Below are positions 50,688-58,086 of a stretch of DNA of 64,000 nucleotides, one piece after another (position 1 is the first letter of the stretch; the number at the start of each line of letters is the position of its first letter). The DNA is taken from NCBI RefSeq assembly GCF_020687165.1, contig NZ_JAJEQC010000009.1; one strand, given 5' to 3'. The stretch comes from Hominenteromicrobium mulieris. Lineage in GTDB: Bacteria > Bacillota > Clostridia > Oscillospirales > Acutalibacteraceae. The notes beneath the pieces were generated by a model. That model ran no database searches, had not been told where the DNA came from, and was given only the letters and a program-made list of their open reading frames with translations. The position numbers and the translations under genes were made by a program.

Positions 50688-50693
50688 ACCCGG

Positions 50694-50716
50694 CTTTGGG
50701 ACATTTTGTCCCAAAG
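50694..50716. repeat. ICE palindrome copy 2
   Basis: Perfect arms CTTTGGGACA and TGTCCCAAAG around spacer TTT, 24 bases beyond the relaxase stop codon. It is the only copy not upstream of a minus-strand start. Confidence 0.75.
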
Positions 50717-50739
50717 TAATTTGCCTGCGTCACCGTTCG

Positions 50740-52164
50740 CTATCGCTCCTGTTCCTTTTTGTGCTGGCCGTCCGTGACACCCAGCAGATGGTCGATATTG
50801 GCCTTGACTGCCACGGCCTGCCGCATTTGCTCCTGCGCCGTTCGGTAGTCAGCGTAGAGTGCCTTTTTCCGCGCCGCCAGTTGGCGGCGTTTTTCTTTTA
50901 GCTCTGCCATTTTGGGCAGCTTCTCACCGCCCAGCAACTCTCCCATTGTAGCCTTGGCTGCCCGGTAGTCCGCCAGCTCCGCCTCATGCTCGGCAAGATA
51001 TTTTCGGCTGTACTTTGCGGCCTTGTACCCGTCAAAGATGGGGCGGGTCTTGGCGTACCGCACCACGGCTCCCATCAGCTCGGAGGTATGGGAAAGGTCG
51101 GCCTCGGTCTGCCGAAGCTGTTCCGTCAGCGTATGAAAATGGGAAACGGCGTTCTCGGCCTTGGCGAAGAGCTGGTCATACTCGGTGATGTTCTGCTCCT
51201 GCATGAATTGAAGTGCCGCCGCCATCTGCTTGAGATTGTAAACCTTCGCCCACCGTGCATAGGCAGCACCCTTACCAGAGCGCAGCCGTTCCTCTATATC
51301 CACGATCAGATTGACACGGCGAAGGACAACAGGCGCAGGGACAGACTGATCCGGGAGCGGACGCTCCCCGGCGATAACCGCCTTGATGTCCTCGGGATCG
51401 TAGCCGTCCCCGAGGGTAGATGCCCGCAGCCGGGTCGCCCGCTCCTGCCCCGGAACAAGAAAAGAAATTGCGCCGCCGCGCCCATGCTTGACCGTGAAGC
51501 CGGACGCCTCCATGAGCCGGAGGAAAGCATCAAAATCGGCGGGGCGTTTGGCAAGAGCTTCATTGATGGCAAGCCGTAGCTGCTCCTTGTATGGGGGCTG
51601 CCGCTCCGTCCCCAGCCATGCCCCGTAATGGAGAAATCGTCCCCTGCTGTGCAGTTTGGGGTTGGTGATGACGGACAGATCATTTTCAAGACAAATGCGG
51701 TCAGAGAGCCGCCGCACCGCACGGCCAGAGCCGATGAAGTCCCGGAATTTCCGGGTGCAGTCCAGCGAGGTCGAATTGTAATAAATGTGATTATGGATGT
51801 GTGCCTTGTCCGTGTGGGTAGCAACAAAAAAGGCATACTTGCCCTTTGTCCAGCGCATGGCCGTTTCATAGCCGATGCGGTTTGCCTCCTCCGGCGTGAT
51901 CTCCCCGGGCATGAATGACTGGCGGATCTGATAGCACAGCACATCCGCGTCCCACCGCTGCTCCCGGCCCGTGGTGGCCTTGTACTTGGCCTTGGCGAGC
52001 AGGAACTCCGCATCGGCGGTCATGTGGTCGCAAGCATAAGAAGAAATCAGCTCGCCGCCCTCGGTCTTGTCCGGGTTTTTACCATAGTCAAACCGTTCTT
52101 TCAAGGACTGTGCGATGGTTTCGCCCTTGCTGATTTTGTGCTTCTTGAAATAGGTTGTGGCCAT
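50740..52164 (-). CDS. relaxase/mobilization nuclease, MOBP type
   Basis: This 474-residue relaxase has the three-His metal motif ATHTDKAHIHNHIYYNS near residue 117 and an N-terminal Tyr region (TTYFKKHKISKGETIAQSLKERFDYGKN). The C-terminal helical half ends in Arg/Lys-rich coiled coil. It nicks the ICE oriT and leads DNA to the type IV secretion channel. The ATG at 52164 is preceded by an AAAAGGAGGAC leader. The MobC gene lies 530 bases upstream on the same strand. Confidence 0.9.
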   Translation of the reverse strand: MATTYFKKHKISKGETIAQSLKERFDYGKNPDKTEGGELISSYACDHMTADAEFLLAKAKYKATTGREQRWDADVLCYQIRQSFMPGEITPEEANRIGYETAMRWTKGKYAFFVATHTDKAHIHNHIYYNSTSLDCTRKFRDFIGSGRAVRRLSDRICLENDLSVITNPKLHSRGRFLHYGAWLGTERQPPYKEQLRLAINEALAKRPADFDAFLRLMEASGFTVKHGRGGAISFLVPGQERATRLRASTLGDGYDPEDIKAVIAGERPLPDQSVPAPVVLRRVNLIVDIEERLRSGKGAAYARWAKVYNLKQMAAALQFMQEQNITEYDQLFAKAENAVSHFHTLTEQLRQTEADLSHTSELMGAVVRYAKTRPIFDGYKAAKYSRKYLAEHEAELADYRAAKATMGELLGGEKLPKMAELKEKRRQLAARKKALYADYRTAQEQMRQAVAVKANIDHLLGVTDGQHKKEQER

Positions 52165-52222
52165 AGGCAGTCCTCCTTTTGATATGACAAACGGCGGCTG
52201 TGGTCAGCCACCGTTGTTCCTG

Positions 52223-52245
52223 CTTTGGGACATTTTGTCCCGAAG
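52223..52245. repeat. ICE palindrome copy 3
   Basis: Arms CTTTGGGACA and TGTCCCGAAG (one G-U) around TTT. It starts 59 bases upstream of the relaxase start and ends 2 bases after the CD1845-like stop. Confidence 0.75.
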
Positions 52246-52247
52246 TA

Positions 52248-52535
52248 TCAGCCGGTGATGAAATCCCGCAGGGCAAACTTGGCAGAGTGCAGTCTGTCCA
52301 CCAGCCACTCAGCGATAGCGGGAACGCCAAAGGGAGAAACGAGGAACGCAAGGACGAGGAACACGATCCCGCCCACCGTCTGCCCACCGATGAATAGGAT
52401 CAGGGAGAGCAGCGTCAGCGCGATGCAACCCAGCTCACATACGGCGGACGCCACGCAGAACAGGAATGTGACCATAGCGGCCAGCAGGGACAGCGCCACC
52501 ATCACGGGGGCGGCAAGGATTTTGAGAACGATCAT
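52248..52535 (-). CDS. CD1845 family membrane protein
   Basis: This 95-residue protein has three hydrophobic helices (IVLKILAAPVMVALSLLAAMVTFLF, then CIALTLLSLILFIGG and GGIVFLVLAFLVSPFGVPAIAEW). It matches the CD1845 family found between MobC and relaxase genes in C. difficile-type ICEs. Its function is unknown, perhaps in the mating channel. GGAGGTAGCT precedes the ATG at 52535; longer frames reach 52610. Confidence 0.85.
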   Translation of the reverse strand: MIVLKILAAPVMVALSLLAAMVTFLFCVASAVCELGCIALTLLSLILFIGGQTVGGIVFLVLAFLVSPFGVPAIAEWLVDRLHSAKFALRDFITG

Positions 52536-52621
52536 AGCAGCTACCTCCATCAAAAAATCAAGTTGGTTTGTCCTTCTACCCATATTATACCTCTGGGAAA
52601 ATAGGCGCACAAGGATGTCGA

Positions 52622-52664
52622 GCTTTCACGACCTCGAGACATTTTGTCCCGAGGTCGTGAAAGC
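52622..52664. repeat. ICE palindrome copy 4, extended to 20-bp arms
   Basis: The core GAGACA-TTT-TGTCCC is extended outward by GCTTTCACGACCTC and its complement, giving 20-bp arms with one mismatch. It lies between MobC and the CD1845-like gene, 87 bases before the latter's start. Confidence 0.75.
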
Positions 52665-52696
52665 CGGGGAACGGCACAAGGCCGCTCCCCGACAAA

Positions 52697-53041
52697 TCAT
52701 AGGCTCACCACAGCCGACAGCTTTTTCAGCAGCTCGGACAGCGGCTCCCAAAGGTCGGCATAGTCCTTTTGGAGCGCCGCGATCTCCGAGGGGTAGATGC
52801 CGTAGGTGTTGGCATGGACGGCCACTTGGTTTAGGTTGTTGGCACACCGCCGCTGCAAGGCCACCAGCTCCCGGATGTCCGAGAGGTCAACGTGGAGGAC
52901 ATAGCCGTTGAGCGCCATTTTCCGCATATAAGCTCCCATGTTGGAGATTCCGGCCTCGGTCATGCGGTCAGCGATCAATGCCTGTTCCTCCGGCGTCACC
53001 ATCACATGAAGATGGACAGAGCGCCGCCGCTTTTTTGTCAA
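52697..53041 (-). CDS. mobC: MobC relaxosome accessory protein
   Basis: This 114-residue protein has a ribbon-helix-helix N-terminus (RRSVHLHVMVTPEEQALIADRMTEAGISNMGAYMRKMAL) and the MobC motif LVALQRRCANNLNQVAVHANTYG. It binds oriT near the nick and helps melt it for the relaxase. It overlaps the preceding small gene by 4 bases (53038-53041). The relaxase partner is downstream. Confidence 0.92.
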   Translation of the reverse strand: MTKKRRRSVHLHVMVTPEEQALIADRMTEAGISNMGAYMRKMALNGYVLHVDLSDIRELVALQRRCANNLNQVAVHANTYGIYPSEIAALQKDYADLWEPLSELLKKLSAVVSL

Positions 53042-53211
53042 CGCTCCTCACGCTCCCGGCTGCGGCGCTTGGGCGGGTGTTCCCGCACCTTGTCCAGCGG
53101 CTTTTCTGCCGGGGGCGGCACAGGCAGATTGTTGATGATGCCGTCGATCATGTTCCCGTTCTGCTCCATCGCAAGCTCGGCGTTCTTGTTGGGATTGCGT
53201 TCCTGCTCCAT
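53038..53211 (-). CDS. small ICE protein, DUF4316-like start
   Basis: This 57-residue protein (PNKNAELAMEQNGNMIDGIINNLPVPPP, then a basic tail KRRSREREER) resembles the opening of DUF4316/YodL proteins of Clostridia ICEs but is much shorter. GGAGGACATTT precedes the ATG at 53211. It overlaps its upstream neighbour's stop region only if the longer frame to 53247 is used. Its role is unknown. Confidence 0.65.
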   Translation of the reverse strand: MEQERNPNKNAELAMEQNGNMIDGIINNLPVPPPAEKPLDKVREHPPKRRSREREER

Positions 53212-53221
53212 AAATGTCCTC

Positions 53222-53800
53222 CTATCTGTCGCCCCGGTCAGGGGCATTTTTCTTTGGGGCGGCTTGCCCCCGGTCAGCCTCGACCTGTTTTGCGGCGGTT
53301 TTCATCTGCTCCCGGATCGAACGGGGTCTGTCGGGATTGTCGGGCGCAGGCCGTAGCTCATAGTCAGACGCCTGTCGCTTGGTCAATGGCCGTGTGTAGG
53401 TCAAATGCCCCCACGCCAGAAACGATCCGTTTTCAACCGGGACACGCTGATCGTAGTTGACGATCTCATCTGGGGCGTTGCGGGGCGGCTTGGGAAATGT
53501 CCCGATGTCCACGGGACGCTGGGTAGAATAATACTTGTAAAGGCCGGGAGCCTCGACCCGCCTGACACCGACATTGTAAAGGCGCTGGTACTCCTGCACC
53601 CGCGCCGCAAAGTCCTGTTCCAAAGCGGCACGGTCGCTGCCGTAATGCCCCCATTCATACTGCCGCTGGCCGTCCTTGTCATCGTAGCAAGCCCATGTGA
53701 CATAGGGCGAGGGAGCGGTAGGATGATGCCCCAGCGCAAAGCCCCTGCCGTTTTCCAGCATGACGGCCTTGATGATCTCATAGCCTTGGTTTTTGTCCAT
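53222..53800 (-). CDS. conserved ICE protein of unknown function
   Basis: This 192-residue soluble protein (GRGFALGHHPTAPSPYVTWACYDDKDGQRQYEWGHY, then AALEQDFAARVQEYQRLYNVG) is of a type seen in Clostridia ICEs near DUF4316/YodL proteins. The C-terminal third is basic and proline-rich. I cannot assign a function. The ATG at 53800 has a GGAGGGTATATG leader and follows the DUF3560-like gene by 9 bases. Confidence 0.68.
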   Translation of the reverse strand: MDKNQGYEIIKAVMLENGRGFALGHHPTAPSPYVTWACYDDKDGQRQYEWGHYGSDRAALEQDFAARVQEYQRLYNVGVRRVEAPGLYKYYSTQRPVDIGTFPKPPRNAPDEIVNYDQRVPVENGSFLAWGHLTYTRPLTKRQASDYELRPAPDNPDRPRSIREQMKTAAKQVEADRGQAAPKKNAPDRGDR

Positions 53801-53809
53801 ATACCCTCC

Positions 53810-54766
53810 TCACCGTGATACATCCTTTTCCGCCCGTTTTGCAAAGGGCTGGAGCTGATAGGGGCTTTTGCCATCCTCCGGGCGCAGGAAGTCCAGCCTT
53901 GCGGCGGCACGGATGGCGTTCTGATTGAGCTGCCGCTGCCATGCCCCTTGGCTGGGCGCCCATTTGAAGCCTTCGCTTTTAAGCGCCTGCCGGGTATCGG
54001 CGTCCGGCTTATCCGCAAAAATGAGCTGCAAGCGGTTCTCCGCCTCATTGACCTTGGCCTCCCCACCGGGAAATGTCCAGCCCACAAACTCCGCCTTGTG
54101 GCTCAGTTCCTCGATGCGCTGGCGTACACGGCGGATGTTGGCGTTATTGTTGGTGAGCAGATAGGACGGAAACGGAACGGGATCTTTGCGCCAGTCTTGG
54201 GACATGGACGCCTTGACCTTTTCTACCTGTTCCGCCGTCAGCTCGGGACAGCCCTCCAGCGTCTTATGCTTGCGAAAATAGGCATTGACCGCTTTCATCA
54301 TGGCCTGCTGGGACTCCATTCCCTCCAGCTTTTTCGTGAGCTTTTCCACGGCAAGGTCATCGTCGGCGCTGATACCGCCCCTGCCTGTGGAGCGGATCTT
54401 GTCCAGCAGCTTTTCAATTTCGGCGTACTCGCCGTAGTTGCGATCCCTGGCGGCGTTCTGCTTGACCTTTTTCGCCACGGGGAAATTGCCGCCCCCGGTG
54501 ATTAGAATGGACGGCACACGGGCATCAATGGCGTTGCGCTCATTGAGATTTTCCGCCAGCCTGCGGGCGTAGCGGTCAACAAGGGCATCGATCTTATCGT
54601 GGTACATGGGATCGGCCTGTGCCTTCTGCTTCTCTGCCAGCGCATAGGCTTCATCCACCATCGCCCGGTAGCCCGCCGTGGCCGAGCCGGGGGCATAGTC
54701 GGAATAGCTGTTCATGTCCTTTGCCCGCTTTGCCGCCGCCTCGCTGATCTCATAATATTTAGGCAT
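53810..54766 (-). CDS. ICE protein with DUF3560-like C-terminal region
   Basis: This 318-residue soluble protein has helical N-terminal two thirds (ISEAAAKRAKDMNSYSDYAPGSATAGYRAMVDEAYALAEKQ as start). The C-terminal segment FVGWTFPGGEAKVNEAENRLQLIF then ALKSEGFKWAPSQGAWQRQL matches DUF3560/polyvalent-protein-type modules of conjugative elements. Its function is unknown; protection of incoming DNA is one idea. AAAGGAGGAC gives ATG 54766. Palindrome copy 5 lies 22 bases upstream. Confidence 0.7.
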   Translation of the reverse strand: MPKYYEISEAAAKRAKDMNSYSDYAPGSATAGYRAMVDEAYALAEKQKAQADPMYHDKIDALVDRYARRLAENLNERNAIDARVPSILITGGGNFPVAKKVKQNAARDRNYGEYAEIEKLLDKIRSTGRGGISADDDLAVEKLTKKLEGMESQQAMMKAVNAYFRKHKTLEGCPELTAEQVEKVKASMSQDWRKDPVPFPSYLLTNNNANIRRVRQRIEELSHKAEFVGWTFPGGEAKVNEAENRLQLIFADKPDADTRQALKSEGFKWAPSQGAWQRQLNQNAIRAAARLDFLRPEDGKSPYQLQPFAKRAEKDVSR

Positions 54767-54787
54767 AAGTCCTCCTTTCAGCCGGGA

Positions 54788-54810
54788 CTTCGGGACAAAA
54801 TGTCCCAAAG
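54788..54810. repeat. ICE palindrome copy 5
   Basis: Arms CTTCGGGACA and TGTCCCAAAG (one wobble) around AAA, 22 bases upstream of the start at 54766. Confidence 0.75.
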
Positions 54811-54886
54811 CTCGGCGCTTGGATGTGGAAAGCATTTCTGCAAAAACAGGGGCGGGCAGGAAAACATACCGCCCACCCCAAAAGCG

Positions 54887-54924
54887 CCCCGGAAAAGCCT
54901 TGTAAATGCAGGCGTTTTCCGGGG
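54887..54924 (-). terminator. long hairpin after the Cys-rich VLRF gene
   Basis: CCCCGGAAAAGCC and GGCGTTTTCCGGGG pair over about 13 bp. It lies directly downstream of the stop at 54940 on the minus strand. The T tail is short (CGCTTTTG), so it may attenuate rather than stop. Confidence 0.55.
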
Positions 54925-54939
54925 CTATTTTTCCACGCG

Positions 54940-55290
54940 CTACCTCCGTTTGCGGCGCATATACGCCCGCTTCTGCTCCCGCAGGGCAGCCCCGGCGCAG
55001 ACCGGGGAGCAGTACCGCTGCCGCCCATCCGGAAGAAAAGCCCTGCCGCACACCGGGCAAGGCCGGGCTTCCGTGATACGCTCCACGGTCAGCGACCTTT
55101 CCAGCACGGGATCAAGGGGCAGCACCGCCGAACGGAAATAGCGGCAATAAGCGCCTGTCCAGCACTTGCCCAGCATATAGCAGGGACAGTCCAGCGGCAG
55201 GCAGCCATAATCTTTATCGTAGTTGGCGCACCATTTTGTCACCAGCTTACGGATCGCCGTTTTTTCCTGCCGGGTCAGCTCACGGCTCAT
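54940..55290 (-). CDS. cysteine-rich VLRF family protein
   Basis: This 116-residue protein has many Cys in zinc-like clusters: CANYDKDYGCLPLDCPCYMLGKCW and CPVCGRAFLPDGRQRYCSPVC. It ends in an Arg-rich tail. It belongs to the Cys-rich VLRF-type proteins of Clostridia ICEs; function unknown, likely nucleic-acid or zinc binding. AGGGGGC precedes the ATG at 55290, which overlaps the upstream gene by 11 bases. Confidence 0.8.
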   Translation of the reverse strand: MSRELTRQEKTAIRKLVTKWCANYDKDYGCLPLDCPCYMLGKCWTGAYCRYFRSAVLPLDPVLERSLTVERITEARPCPVCGRAFLPDGRQRYCSPVCAGAALREQKRAYMRRKRR

Positions 55291-55465
55291 TTTTGCCCCC
55301 TGTCTTGGACTTGAGCTGTTCCCGGTAGCAGAACACGCAACCGATCCCGCGCCAGTAGGAGCAGCCGTCACAGCGGGAGCCTTTGGGCGGCAGGCTGAGC
55401 GGAACACCCTTGAAGTAGCTCTTTTCTTTCATAAAGTCCTCATAAGGACTGTTGGTAAATCTCAT
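55280..55465 (-). CDS. small cysteine-containing ICE protein
   Basis: This 61-residue protein (RFTNSPYEDFMKEKSYFKGVP, then GSRCDGCSYWRGIGCVFCYREQL) has four Cys that could bind one metal. Its ATG overlaps the DUF4366 stop (ATGA), and its end overlaps the VLRF gene. This tight coupling suggests one translational unit. Family and function are not recognised beyond its presence in such ICEs. Confidence 0.7.
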   Translation of the reverse strand: MRFTNSPYEDFMKEKSYFKGVPLSLPPKGSRCDGCSYWRGIGCVFCYREQLKSKTGGKNEP

Positions 55466-56181
55466 TCCTCGCCCTCGCTTTCCGTTTCGTCCTCGTCCTC
55501 CCAAGGCGGGGTATCGTCATAATCGTCGCCATAGTCCTCCGCAGCGTCGGTAGCCTGCTGCTTCTTGGGACGGTAGATTTTGAAATACCAGCCCGCCGCG
55601 CCGCCGATGACCGCCACGGCCAGAACCAGCAGGAGTGTCCCGCTGCTGCTTTTGGACTGCTCCGGCTCGGGGTCAGGCTCCGGCTCCACCACGGGCGCAG
55701 GCTCGGGAGCCTTGCCCTGGCACTCGCCCATATTTACAGCGCAGACGGTGCAATCCGTGTTGATAGCGCCCACGGCGCATTTGTCGGCACAGGAACACTC
55801 CGGCAGCTCATCGCCCGCCGCCTGCATCGCCGCCAGCAGGTCAGCCTCGTCCACCATGTTCAAAAAGTAGGTCTGGTACTGCTCGCCGTCCTCGTCGGTG
55901 GGCTTGTCATAGTCAATGACGATGTAAAAGGTGTTGCCGCCGCTGGTCTGCACCGTGATGAACTGCTTGTTGGTGGCCTTATCGTAGAGCAGGTCACGGG
56001 TCACAAGGTTGCCGTCCTCGGTGAAGCCCTCGCCGGGGTCAACGGTTTCTGTGGGCAGCGGCTCTACCGGGGCAAGGCCATCCCATTCCTCACCGCCCCC
56101 GGCGTAGGTCGTGACCGCCATGCCGCACATCAAAACAGCGGCGCAGAGCGCCGCCGTCAGCTTCTTCATCCACTTGTTCAT
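55462..56181 (-). CDS. DUF4366 surface protein of the ICE
   Basis: This 239-residue protein has a signal peptide (MNKWMKKLTAALCAAVLMCGMA, cleavage near 27), an extracellular domain with Cys-rich part CSCADKCAVGAINTDCTVC, and a Pro/Glu spacer. One C-terminal TM helix (GTLLLVLAVAVIGGAAGWYF) and an acidic cytoplasmic tail follow. It is the DUF4366/CD1107-like protein of conjugation clusters, probably part of the cell-wall side of the mating channel. Its ATG overlaps the DUF4315 stop. Confidence 0.87.
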   Translation of the reverse strand: MNKWMKKLTAALCAAVLMCGMAVTTYAGGGEEWDGLAPVEPLPTETVDPGEGFTEDGNLVTRDLLYDKATNKQFITVQTSGGNTFYIVIDYDKPTDEDGEQYQTYFLNMVDEADLLAAMQAAGDELPECSCADKCAVGAINTDCTVCAVNMGECQGKAPEPAPVVEPEPDPEPEQSKSSSGTLLLVLAVAVIGGAAGWYFKIYRPKKQQATDAAEDYGDDYDDTPPWEDEDETESEGEE

Positions 56182-56435
56182 TCGCTGTCCTCCTTATCCG
56201 CGGAATCGGACTTCGGGACAATCTGTCCCAAAGTGCCGCCGCTCTTGATGGTCTGAAGCAGCACGGGCAGGTCGGTGAGCGAAACGCTCATGCCGCGCAC
56301 GATCTCCACGATCTCGCTGTTCTCGGCCTCCAGCTTTTTCTGTTCCAGCTCCTTGAGCCGTGCCTGCTGCTCGTTGATCTTGGCCATGACCTTTTCGATC
56401 TCAGCCTGAATTTTCGCGCTTTTGGAGATAGCCAT
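56178..56435 (-). CDS. DUF4315 family protein
   Basis: This 85-residue protein has an N-terminal coiled coil (KSAKIQAEIEKVMAKINEQQ, then KELEQKKLEAENSEIVEIV) and a C-terminal tail GGTLGQIVPKS. It is typical of DUF4315, always beside DUF4366 and NlpC/P60 genes in Clostridia ICEs. The tail residues are encoded by palindrome copy 6. GGAGG precedes the ATG at 56435. Confidence 0.87.
   Translation of the reverse strand: MAISKSAKIQAEIEKVMAKINEQQARLKELEQKKLEAENSEIVEIVRGMSVSLTDLPVLLQTIKSGGTLGQIVPKSDSADKEDSE
56211..56233. repeat. ICE palindrome copy 6 (inside DUF4315 3' end)
   Basis: Arms CTTCGGGACA and TGTCCCAAAG around ATC. It begins 30 bases before the DUF4366 start and is translated as LGQIVPKS. 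Confidence 0.75.
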
Positions 56436-56448
56436 AAAAAACCTCCTG

Positions 56449-58086
56449 TCAAAACAATTTTCCGTAGGCGTAGAAATGGGACTGCCAGTAACTCGTGTTG
56501 AGGTTGGCATAGCTGATGGGGTCGCCACAATGAAGCATCCAGCCATCGCCCACATAGATGCCCACATGGGAGATCCCCGGCGTATCATAAGTCCCTGTGA
56601 AAAATACCAAGTCGCCGGGCTTGGGGCTGCTTGTCCGTGCGGAGATGTTGTATAGCCCCTGCGCCCCCAGCCGCCCGAAGTCCCAGCCGCATTGGTTGTA
56701 AACATAGCTGACGAAGCCGGAGCAGTCAAAGGATGTGGACGGGCTGCTGCCGCCCCAAACATAGGGGTATCCCACATACTTTTCCGCCTCTTTTAGAATG
56801 GCGGCAAAGGTTTCATCGGCAAGGTAGTCCTCCGGGATCTCATGCAACGGGGGCTTGCTGGTGTACTTGCCCACATAGGGCGAGGACGGGAACAGGTCGG
56901 GACGGTTGCCCAGCGTCGCCATGTAGAGGGCGTACCGGGACAGGGTTTCCTCGCCCATGAGGTAAACGGGCAGATGGGAGAGATTGAAGTTTTCAAGTGT
57001 GACATAGCAGATGTAATAGTTGTACGGAACTTCAACATCATAGTTGTTGCCCTCACTGTCCGTCCGGGTAACGGTACGGTAGCGCACCTCCACCACCACA
57101 TCCTCGGTCAAAATGTACTGGCGGTCAAAGAGCATTTGGAGCGTCCCCCGCACCTCGTCCAGCGTCCACTCGCCCTCATGGAGCGCGCAAACGATGGACA
57201 GCAGCACATAGGGATCGTGTTCAATGGTGTCGAGGTCAAAATGATATTCGTCATAGTCATGGGTACGGGTGTAGGTGTCGAGGTAGCGTTGCAGCTCGTC
57301 CTCCAGAGCGCAGTAGGCGGCCTCCGCCCCCAGCAGGTCAGCATCCTCAGCGGCATAGGTGGACGCGCCGATGGCTCCGGCCACGCCGTTGCCCACCGTT
57401 ACCAGCGAGGACATACACGATTGCAGTACTACCAGCAGCAGAAACGCCGCCAGCAGCAGGAGCAGCCCGCCGGGGTGTTCCTTAATATAGGCGGACACCT
57501 TTTCCGTCAACTTACCAGTGACGGACGCCGTGCCCTCGGCGGCCTTGGCGGTCTGTCTGGCAGCCTCCCGCGCCTGCTTTGCGTACTGGCGCTTGATCTT
57601 CTGCTTTTGCAGATACCGGGACACCGCGCCGCCATCCTGCATTTCCGGGTGTTCCTCCACGGTCTTGCGGTAGTAATAATCCGCCGTGGCCTTGATGTGC
57701 TTGCTCTCGGCACGCTCCACGGCCTTTGCCGGGTGTTCCCGGATGGCCTTGCGGAGCTTGCGCCTGCCAAAGCGGTACACGGACTCTGCTACCAGCTCGG
57801 AACGGTGTGCGCCCTCTGTGCCGACATTTTCATGCTCGACCTCATAGAGTTTGCCATGCACAAAGCCGTGGACGCCGTGTCCGGCAGCGTGGGTAAGGCG
57901 CTTGACCGCACCGGGCTTTTTCGGCGGCTTCTGCTTTGCCAGCTTCTCCCGGGCGGCGTCCAGCTTCTCGCCCCGGCACTCCATCCGCAGCTTGGACGCC
58001 GCCGTTTGCTCTTGCCGGCTTTTCCGCCGAAACTTGGACTTCGGGACATTTTGTCCCGAAGTGGGGTTACTCGTCTGTTCGCTCAT
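56449..58086 (-). CDS. NlpC/P60 cell-wall hydrolase of the conjugation system (CD1108-like)
   Basis: This 545-residue protein has a basic N-terminal cytoplasmic region (about 210 residues) and one TM helix (GGLLLLLAAFLLLVVLQSCM). An extracellular linker domain leads to a C-terminal NlpC/P60 peptidase with catalytic Cys in STSFDCSGFVSYV and His in ISHVGIYVG. It corresponds to Tn916 Orf14-type enzymes that open peptidoglycan for the mating channel. GGAGG precedes ATG 58086, which lies 20 bases inside the VirB4 gene. Residues 8-16 (PTSGQNVPK) come from palindrome copy 7. Confidence 0.9.
   Translation of the reverse strand: MSEQTSNPTSGQNVPKSKFRRKSRQEQTAASKLRMECRGEKLDAAREKLAKQKPPKKPGAVKRLTHAAGHGVHGFVHGKLYEVEHENVGTEGAHRSELVAESVYRFGRRKLRKAIREHPAKAVERAESKHIKATADYYYRKTVEEHPEMQDGGAVSRYLQKQKIKRQYAKQAREAARQTAKAAEGTASVTGKLTEKVSAYIKEHPGGLLLLLAAFLLLVVLQSCMSSLVTVGNGVAGAIGASTYAAEDADLLGAEAAYCALEDELQRYLDTYTRTHDYDEYHFDLDTIEHDPYVLLSIVCALHEGEWTLDEVRGTLQMLFDRQYILTEDVVVEVRYRTVTRTDSEGNNYDVEVPYNYYICYVTLENFNLSHLPVYLMGEETLSRYALYMATLGNRPDLFPSSPYVGKYTSKPPLHEIPEDYLADETFAAILKEAEKYVGYPYVWGGSSPSTSFDCSGFVSYVYNQCGWDFGRLGAQGLYNISARTSSPKPGDLVFFTGTYDTPGISHVGIYVGDGWMLHCGDPISYANLNTSYWQSHFYAYGKLF
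58038..58062. repeat. ICE palindrome copy 7 (start of the NlpC/P60 gene)
   Basis: Perfect 11-base arms ACTTCGGGACA and TGTCCCGAAGT around TTT, 5 bases after the VirB4 stop and within the first codons of the hydrolase gene. Confidence 0.8.
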
